From: Microstegium vimineum
Lineage: Eukaryota > Streptophyta > Magnoliopsida > Poales > Poaceae
DNA length: 64,000 bases
Assembly (NCBI GenBank): GCA_022036555.1
Contig: CM039133.1
Span: 8,463,894-8,527,893 of the forward strand
Reading direction: 5' to 3'
A model generated the notes under the pieces. That model did not search any database. It had not been told where the DNA came from and saw only the letters and a list, made by a program, of their open reading frames with translations. Each line of letters opens with the position of its first letter. Within the stretch, counting starts at the first letter, position 1. The position numbers and the translations under genes were made by a program. Shown here piece by piece: positions 56,340 to 64,000 of the stretch.

Positions 56340-59330
56340 TTGAACCCCCTTGATCAATCACATTTCCACTGTCTGGGTCCAATGGGAAACACAGATCCCA
56401 CCAATTTGATCAAAGCAGAAACCAATCGCATTCCTTTTAGATCTGAGTGTTTTAGTCTAGGGTTGTGGAAAAATGCCTTTCGTTCATGGCCCAAACTCAC
56501 CAAGGGGTGGAAGAATTGGTATCTTAGGATGGCTAGAACTCAGCAAGTTTACTGGGCAGAGCGCAATCTAGACCAATGCATTAGGCTCTCTATTGCCGAT
56601 ATGGAGAAGAACGAGAATATGATGATGGCTGCTTCTTACTTTTGGTCCGACACAATGAATGCATTCTTATTCAGACATGGACCATCCACCCCCACTCTTG
56701 CCGATGTGCACATGCTTACCGGCCTTGACGTCTTCTCTGCCGATCCCTCCAAACTTTTCGGTAGGAAACCCGAACATCGGGTAATCACACGCAACATCGG
56801 TGGTTGGACTGGATATATCCGAGAAAACCAGAAGACTGGATCGGTAGGTCAGAGGGAACACGCCATCTTCCTGAACATGTGGTTGGAAAAGTTCATCTTC
56901 TGCGGCAGAATAGTTGGACCTACTACCACATATCTTCCTGCAGCAGAGCTTCTGGCCGATGGAGCAAGACTTCCTTTTGGCCGATACCTCCTTGGTTCGG
57001 TATATCACCTCCTTCATCAGATATCCAGAAAGCTATTGCTAGTTGAGCCCATCGGCAACCTCGGCGGTCCATGGTAGTTCATCAATATGTGGTTGAACGC
57101 ACACATGCATAAAGCCCTCCAGTTTGACTTATTCAACCAACAATTTCTAAGGGACATATCGGAGGACTATGAATTTTGTGATGATGAATCGGCAACCCGT
57201 TTTCCACTCAACTTTGGGGAGGCCATCATCGTATTGCCAGGAACCGATGCCAACGAGGGCCAGTTCGGAATGTTCTTTCAGAGACTTTACTGCGGGATCC
57301 CAGCTGCAGAACGGGTCTGGTGGCCTTATATTGATCAAGACAACCGATTTCCACGTTCCCTCAATCTGACCGATGGAAATATACCACAAAATGAGGTGAT
57401 CATGAAGGCCACCATCATCCCTAGAGCCATCCCAGTTAACATCTTTGGGACCAGAAAAAATACTTCAACTTATGAGTTTTACTATCCATCGGCAACAACA
57501 AGACAATTGGCATTTGGTCAGTTGCCGATCAAGTTCATCTATGCCAACGTAATAAAACCAAGAGAGATCACCTCTAGCGCCATGGATTGGAACAGGATCG
57601 TCACTCTCTCTGCTCATGCCGATACATCAAACATTGATTTATCCTCTTAGGCACCAACATCCTTCATCACAGAGTCATACAAATCCTGGTGGCAAGAATG
57701 GAAAAATCAACTATTCCCCAAGTCGTCGCATTACTATCGGCATTTCATCGACACCGATCACATCATTCCCAATGATGTAGTAAGTTCTTCATTCTAATGC
57801 ATCTCTTATTATTTACTTCTACTATCGGCATCTGACCCTCTTTTACTAACAGATTGACGATCTAATCCCTCGAACGAGCAAGAGCGGCAATCATTTCAAT
57901 CTTCGAATGATGAACCCCACATCAATCATCGGCAATAAAGATCCTATGCTAGCTGCTTTCACCCCTCAAAGGGCACCCAAGGTTAGCCTCAAGCCCAGGC
58001 CGACAACAACTAGCACCACTACTACTCCATCGGTTGATGCCGCTGTCTTGGCACAAGCTTTCACAGTAAGTTCTTATTTCATTTATACCGATTACAAACC
58101 CTCATCGGCAATGTTCATTTTATCTAACTTGCACCAACAAATCCTTTGCAGGCAGTAGGTTCATCGACAGCTACTCCAGATGTACAAGCTTCTCCGACTC
58201 ACGCTGCCGATGCCCCCCGAGCTTCACAATCGAAATGCCCTGTTTCACCAACTGCTGCTCCAAAGAAGAAGCGCTTGAGGCTAGCCACTCCATCCGTGCC
58301 ATCAACTCCAGCTGCACCACCAACTCCCATGGATGCACCAATACCAGAGCCAACATCGACGTCCATTCCTGAACAACCATTGGACGACACTCCAGACCAG
58401 GGAACGACACCATCGCTGCAGGAACCAGCTGCAACAAAAGAGACAGCATCAGCATCGGTACCAACACCAACCGTTCCTCCTATGGAGGCAAGTCCATCGG
58501 GCAACCGTTGCCGATATTCAAGATGACACCACGCTAGCCGTCTTCCCGAGCCCAAGGCAAGAGATCCGTTTTAAGATGGTAAGTTGACTCACATTCTGTA
58601 ACACAAACTTATGATTGGCAAACCCTAATCCTTTTCTTTTCAGGCTCAAGACTCTCCGAACAGTTTGTTCTCCTTTGCCGTCGACCTCCCAGAAGATGGT
58701 GAAGAAGAGACTTCCACTCAAGCCTCAATCACGGTATCGGCAGAATTGAAGGCCAAACTTGAAGCATTGCTCCTTCTACTGCTACAAGACACTTCTCAGT
58801 TAGTCCAAGATTCCAGCGTAGCAAAAGCAGCCTTCAAGGAAATCCAAGACCAACTGCCCGCCGATATTGAAGAGACACTCTTCCAAGCGGCATTCCTCGA
58901 GAGTCGGTAGCTCCAATACTGAAGGCCTTCAAGCCGTATTGCCGAAAGAACTGCTCAAGCGGGACTTGAAGAAGAAATACTCAAGTTCAAACAAGTCGCT
59001 GATGGAAAGCACAAGGACATCGGCCGTCTAGAAGCTTCTAGTATCGACCTGGAACAAGAAATCTCCCGTCTATCGGCAAGGAAGGAGAACCTATTGGCAG
59101 AGCTGAAACAAGTTGATGAAGCTTTAAATTCAGCTAACCAGAAGAAAACTCAACTTCCTGACGCCACCAAGACCTTGCAACAAGAAAGAGATGTTGCTGC
59201 TCGCGAGGCCCTGAAGTTAAGGAAGAAAATCAAGCCCGTAGAAGGTACTGCCGATGACGACGCCAAGGAACTGGAGAAATTGGACCGGATTCGCCTGCGT
59301 GTGATTTCATCCATCCAATCTTTGTTGTAA
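56340..59330 (+). pseudogene. Antisense plant-mobile-domain (PMD) gene, spliced, in the Gypsy element
   Basis: Plus-strand exons at about 56340-57779, 57853-58065, 58152-58578 and 58644-59330, each join with GT..AG borders (ATGTA|GTAAGT, AACAG|ATT; CACA|GTAAGT, TTGCAG|GCA; GATG|GTAAGT, TTTCAG|GCT). The first exon encodes a PMD domain: LGLWKNAFRSWPKLTKGWKN, WYLRMARTQQVYW, TPTLADVHMLTGLDVFSAD, REHAIFLNMWLEKFIF. Next come a low-complexity Ser/Thr/Pro region and a C-terminal coiled coil (LEASSIDLEQEISRLSARKE). Stops at 57075, 57648, 58908 and 58920 and a frameshift near 58500 break it. The start is unsure: Met at 56340 or 56382, or a small upstream exon (ATG at 56189, out of phase with the simple join). 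PMD genes occur as extra genes in some plant Gypsy and Mutator elements; their role is unclear. Confidence 0.75.
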
Positions 59331-59462
59331 TTTATTGTAACCCGTCATGTCGGCAATTTGCAAACCTTGACATTTGATTTTACATGTAATATAACGTTAA
59401 CATGCCTTCTGCCGATATTCTATATGATTGTTATCTTATCGGCACTTATGCTTTGTGTCGCT

Positions 59463-59725
59463 TCATGCATCTACCCAGAAGATACTAGGATAATACTTCT
59501 TCAAATATTTACCGTTGATTGCTCTGGGAAACGCAACCCCTTCGAGGGTCTCCAAAAGATAGACATTACCAGGAACTGACCGATTTATCCGAAACGGACA
59601 CTCCCAATTAGGATACCATTTTCCAAACTTAGAACTCTTAGTCCCAATTGGCAAAATCAGTTTCCACACCAAATCACCATCGGCAAACTCTTTTACCTTG
59701 ACTATTGCATGTAATCATTGCAGCG
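59463..59725 (-). pseudogene. pol: Gypsy integrase, C-terminal end only
   Basis: Minus-strand frame gives FADGDLVWKLILPIGTKSSK, then WYPNWECPFRINRSVPGNVY and LLETLEGVAFPRAINGKYLK, ending near 59463. This is the end of integrase in Tat-type Gypsy elements (the GDLVWK...GKW.PNWEGPF motif). It lies only about 270 bases after the end of gag. That short connecting segment (59726-59995) is not recognised. Confidence 0.8.
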
Positions 59726-59994
59726 CCACTCTCACAATCCTTCGACCCATATCGAATGTCTCCTTTTGTAACCAACAAATTCATCGGTAGCGCTGCTAGT
59801 GCACAAACTCTCACACTCAGCTCCCCAAGTGCAACAGATGAAACACCAGGGTCAAATGCCGCTCCAAGGCCAAAACATCCAAGGCCATTAACTCCCGTTA
59901 TGCCATCGGCAACATATTGACACCTACCGATGGATCCCCATCTTTGCACTTTGGCCTTCACCGCTTGTCTGAAGATTTCCCTCTGGAAGGATTT

Positions 59995-62900
59995 TCATTG
60001 ACACAAATCTTTTTGGCGCTCGCGCTGCATCCTCCTTCTTTGAGTCTTTGTAAGACCCTTGGGGCACCATTGAGGAAGCCTGGTTTTCCAGACAGGTTGG
60101 TACTGTTTTTCCCCGCTTGTGTTTGCACCATTCACGTTTGTATTTCTGGAGAATCTCTCTTCGTCGGGCACTCTTGCATCAGCTATCTCTTCAAGCCTTT
60201 CTTGACGAATACGCTTGCCAAGCCTGTCATGTACGCTGAGCTTGCCCCCCAGCCGATCATGTGCCGATCTCTTTTCTCTGAGCGGCCAAGCATATCTGGG
60301 TTCCCGATCATCAAAGCAAGGCTTCTCTTCTGACCGATCAGCAGGGTAGTACTCATTGCACTCAGGGAAATTATCAGTAGTCGGCAGCTTGATGCCTTCT
60401 TCCCAACAGTGAACAAAGAAGGGACACTTCCAGTGGTCCTTATGCCGAAGCCACTCTTGGCACCTTTCTTCCTCTTGCAGCCAATATCGTTCCTCTCGTG
60501 ACTGTCGATACTCTTGCCTTGGTCGCCTATGCGTGATTATAACACCATGAGATCTCCTGGTATTACTACTTTCATCGGCAACCCTCTTGCCTTTCCTATC
60601 ATCGGCAAACTTCTTCCTTGTTACTTCATGCGCAGCCATCTGATGCTCAGGGTTTATCGATGCACTTTTCTTGGCAGCTTCCGATGTCAGCACCTTAGTT
60701 TTCCCACTAGTCTCCACCATATTATTTGGAAACGGGTGCTGATCGATCTTCATCGGTTTCTGGGCTTTAGAATTTTCAAATTTAATTCGCCCAGACTCAA
60801 TTTCTGACTGCAACTGCTGCCTAAAGACTTTGCAATCATTGGTACTGTGCGAAGTCGCATTGTGCCACTTGCAATACCTGATCCTTCTAAGCTCTTCGGC
60901 CGATGGAATTACCTGGTTAGGCGCCAGCTTGATCCGCCCTTCTTGAAGTAATAGGTCAAACATCCTATCGGCCTTGGTGATATCAAAGGTGAACTTCTCA
61001 GCTTCTTTCTGGCCAAACGAACAAGATATCGGCTTCTTGTCTTTTACCCATTCAGCAGCGCCGATACTTAGCTCCTCATTCGACTCAGAATCTTCCGTTT
61101 TCTTAGTCAAAGATACCTCTTTATCCCAATTTTCTCTAGACTTGAAAACCTTGGTGTCTTGATTGGCAACCCTTTGCACAAGATGGCTCAAGCTTTCAAA
61201 CTCTTGAGACGCGTATTTGTCCCTGATGTGCGGTAGCAACCCCTAGAAAGCCAAATCCACTAATTGCCGATCATCAAGCACCAAGCTATAGCACTTGTTC
61301 TTTATGTCTCGCAGTCTTTGCACGAAGCTTTCTACCGATTCATCATTACGTTGCCTCAATTTGACCAAATCGGTAAGCTTCTTTTCATGCACGCCAGCGA
61401 AGAAATATTTGTGAAACTGCTTCTCTAGATCGGCCCAAGTAATCACAAAGTTTGGAGGCAATGAAATAAACCATGTGAATGCCGATCCAGACAATGACGA
61501 TGAGAACAATCTCACCCTCAATTCATCTCTGTTGGCCGCTTCTCCACATTGGATAATGAAGCGATTGATGTACTCCATCGTTGAAGTGTCATCTTGGCCA
61601 GAAAACTTTGTGAAATCAGGCACCTTGTATCGATTTGGGAGAGGAATTAAGTCATATGCCGGAGGATATGGCGTCCGATAAGAATATGTATTAACCTTGG
61701 GTTTAATACCGAATTGCTCTTTCTGTTGGGAATATGCCCTAGAGCTAATCATGTAGATGATTATATTCCGATTGTATCCATGATTAATAAAGTGTTCTTT
61801 GAATATCCATTATAGACAACTAGTATTGATTGACAATTATGTGAATTGTTTGTGGAACTCAATTACCTGAATGGTTATTCTAATAGTAGTCCCTGGTCGG
61901 CATTCTTGTAAGAGCACACTTGAATATTAGACCAGCACATGTATTAGTTGATGGCTATGTTTCACAAGTCATAGACATAGAGATGTCAAACTAATAATGT
62001 GGGCACATGTGAGACATGTAGGCTGGACTGACCCAACAAGAGAAAGTCTCTATTCATGTCATGTACGTTATGTCCTTAGACCTGAGATTGTGGTATGTAC
62101 TCAAGATGTGAAACGATCTACTTAGAGACTATCAAACGCTACTCCGTTATTGGGTAGTTATAAAGGTGGTCCTTGGGTGGTTGGGAAACATGCTATGAGA
62201 CATAGACAATCAAGATGAAATTTGCCCCTCTCTTCGTGAGAGAGATATCACTGGATCACTCATGTGATTGGATCAACAAATGCATGGCCATGCTTGGGTT
62301 AAGTGTTAACCCACGAGTTGAACCATATATCGAGTGGCGAAGGGAATAACTTGTACATGGTCATAGTGGTTCGTCTGAAATGATCATAGCGTATACATAG
62401 GAGTTGACACGTCTTGCTAGAGGCCGCTATCAACTATTGGTCGAGTAAGAGTACTTGGGCCATGTCTATGTATGCGTGAGCCCATAGGGTCGCACGCTTA
62501 AGGGGTTGGAAGCCTAATTCGGGTTGGACCCGAATTAGACTAGGTTTAGGGTTTCTAATGGGCCTCCACCGTGGGAGCTCGTTAGGACGCCTATATAAGC
62601 AAGGGGTGGGCGCGGGGCGAATCGATCCACGCCTTTTGGCAGCCGTCGTCGCCTCCCCACGCTCGCGCCTTTTGCTCCTCGCGGACCTAGCAGTCCGGAG
62701 GCGCAACGCTTCCTCCCTGCACGTGTGGGATTCCTCGGAGGTGCTGCATCTGGAGCACAAGGACGAACCACGCGAAGGGGACGTTGAGACGGACGACCAC
62801 GCAACTGCACTGCCTGCTGTGACGCGCACGACTACATCAAGTCGTCTTCCGCTGCACCTGCGCGTCTAGTGGTAATCCCGTAACCTGTAACTAGCAGTAG

Positions 62901-63934
62901 ATCCTGGTTTATGAGGTCGAAAAGTTTTGTTTTCCGGCTAGCGTAGCAACCTCGTATTCCTTCACTTTCATCACTTCGACAATCTTATCGGCCCAATACG
63001 CGTCCTGTTCTTGCCGACTCATTGGCTGATTGTTGACTGGTGGAGCCGGCTGATGCGCCCCTTCAGGTCTTGGGGGAAGATGATTCGGAGCAGATGGCAT
63101 GGGCGCAACACCAGTCATCTGGACATTACACATCGGCTGGTTTGCCGATGGACCATCTTGAACGCCAACTGGAACGTGCTGTGGTAAAGTCTGATTTATC
63201 GGCTGGCATGCCGATGTTTCATTGCACGCGTTCGCCTGAGGGTATTGCAGCGAAATACCACTTATCGGCTGGGATGCCGATGTCTTACTCTGCAGATTCG
63301 CTGGCAGATGATACTGCGGAGCCCTTGCCACTTGGCATCCAGGCTGCACAACTTGCTGCTGAATCGGTAATTGACCGATCCAACTTACATTAGATGTCAT
63401 CGGCATATGACTTGCCGATGGTTGATAACCAGCTGGCGCTTGCTTCCCTTGTACCCTTGGATGATTGCCTTGATCTACGGGTACCATAGCTTGGGGAACC
63501 ATTGCCGATACGGGCTGGTTCCTAATAGCAATGTCTTGCTGCATCGGCCAATAATTTACCGATGGCCTCGTGTAGGGCACTTCGTGTACCATCTAAAGAT
63601 TCCCTGACGGCAACTGCACCGTTGGAGAGAACGTAGCATAACGCATCACTGGAATCATCGGCTGTGCAGGTGTTGTCGATGCCACGGGAACCTTCCATCC
63701 TGCATTGTTATCTTGGACGAATTTGGATTCAGCAGATGGACTTGGAGGCATACCGTATCCCCACCAGCTGGCGGAAGTTGGTTGACTCTGAGTCATAGGT
63801 CCAGACATTGTTGACGCCACCAGATTTGAATTCGATTGAGTAATGTTTGCTAGGTTCAATCTTGGCGACGTGATCTCATCGGCAAATCGGTTCATATGTG
63901 GTGAAGACAACTTTGGAACCGCCGATGGGATCAT
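59995..63934 (-). pseudogene. gag: Gypsy gag, with stops, split by a solo LTR
   Basis: On the minus strand, 63934-62970 encodes a Pro/Gln/Ser-rich N-terminal region with a stop at 63593-63595 and a three-fold ~22-residue repeat with SASQPI, SACQPI and SANQPM. It is then split by the LTR at 62964-61724. From 61718 it continues through the gag domain (RYKVPDFTKFSGQDDTSTME, FSSSLSGSAFTWFISLPPNF, VESFVQRLRDIKNKCYSL), a TAG at 61240-61242, then LLPHIRDKYASQEFESLSHL, the CKWHNATSHSTNDCKVF motif (about 60860) and a second cysteine-rich part (CPFFVHCWEEGIKLPTTDNF, about 60420). It ends at 59995. The start may lie beyond 63934. Confidence 0.85.
61724..62964 (+). mobile_element. Solo LTR, Copia (Angela-like), in Gypsy gag
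   Basis: Starts TGTTGGGAATATGCCCTAGAG, a start known from Angela/BARE-type Copia LTRs, and ends GTATTCCTTCA. CTTTC flanks both ends (61719-61723 and 62965-62969). Taking out the element and one CTTTC puts the two halves of the gag frame in register. 1,241 bp. Confidence 0.85.
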
Positions 63935-64000
63935 ATCAGATGCCGATCTGAGTTGATACGACGGATCAAGATAATATGGTGCTTGTCTTTCCTTGAAAGT

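Larger units (their letters stand above)
51089..64000 (-). mobile_element. Tat-lineage Gypsy element, partial
   Basis: Read on the minus strand, its 3' LTR ends at 51089, a PPT lies at 55761-55770, and gag runs at 63934-59995; the 5' LTR must lie beyond 64000. Gag has the CKWHNATSHSTNDCKVF motif of the Tat lineage instead of a classic CCHC knuckle. Protease, RT, RNase H and the integrase core are missing; only the integrase C-terminal end (59725-59463) remains. On the opposite strand between that and the PPT lies a spliced plant-mobile-domain gene. Two solo LTRs are inserted in it. It lies against the 3' end of Copia-2, probably as an insertion there. Confidence 0.85.

Overview
The window is plant nuclear DNA, almost certainly from a grass and probably a panicoid one. 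The evidence is long-LTR Tekay/Del-type elements, Ty1/Copia elements of the SIRE/Maximus type, a Tat-lineage Gypsy element, CACTA, Helitron, Tourist-like and Stowaway transposons with grass-type termini, and decayed CC-NB-LRR genes. No rRNA, confident tRNA or CRISPR was seen. The species cannot be fixed from sequence alone.

Layout. 1-7.57 kb: old intergenic DNA with a CACTA element bounded by an ACA duplication (1143-2784), a self-nested MITE (2925-3720), a 106-bp palindrome (4525-4630), an orphan Gypsy LTR (4730-5946) and the first exon of a decayed NLR on the minus strand (6421-7192). 7.57-27.73 kb: one Copia element whose two ends carry the same 5-bp duplication, CTCTA. Its 5' LTR is split by 10.9 kb of foreign DNA: a G-depleted stretch of doubtful quality (7.68-14.56 kb), then a 3.6-kb Tekay LTR with a PPT-like tract on one side and a PBS on the other. 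27.83-30.02 kb: a Helitron carrying a damaged cellulose-synthase RING fragment and a tandem array. 30.25-33.61 kb: the only gene that looks functional, a two-exon, 281-residue DUF716/TMEM45-type membrane protein on the minus strand, whose intron holds a MITE inside a MITE. 34.4-38.16 kb: remains of two more NLR genes on the plus strand, one with a Stowaway MITE in an exon and its 3' end cut by a Reina-type Gypsy element (38165-40269). 40.69-51.09 kb: a second Copia element with a recognisable reverse transcriptase but several stops, its gag split by a 3.15-kb solo LTR. 51.09-64 kb: a minus-strand Tat-lineage Gypsy element that runs off the window. Its 3' LTR contains a 3.54-kb solo LTR and its gag a 1.24-kb Copia-type solo LTR. 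Most of its pol is deleted, and it carries a spliced antisense gene with a plant mobile domain.

How it fits together. This was once a resistance-gene (NLR) neighbourhood with one housekeeping-like membrane gene, later filled by waves of transposons. Target-site duplications let most insertions be ordered. All transposon genes seen here are broken by stops, frameshifts or deletions, so none looks able to move by itself. The least ordinary items are the antisense plant-mobile-domain gene, an octamer (CATCGGCA or its complement) spread through both coding and non-coding parts of the same Gypsy element, and the strongly strand-asymmetric block at 7.68-14.56 kb.
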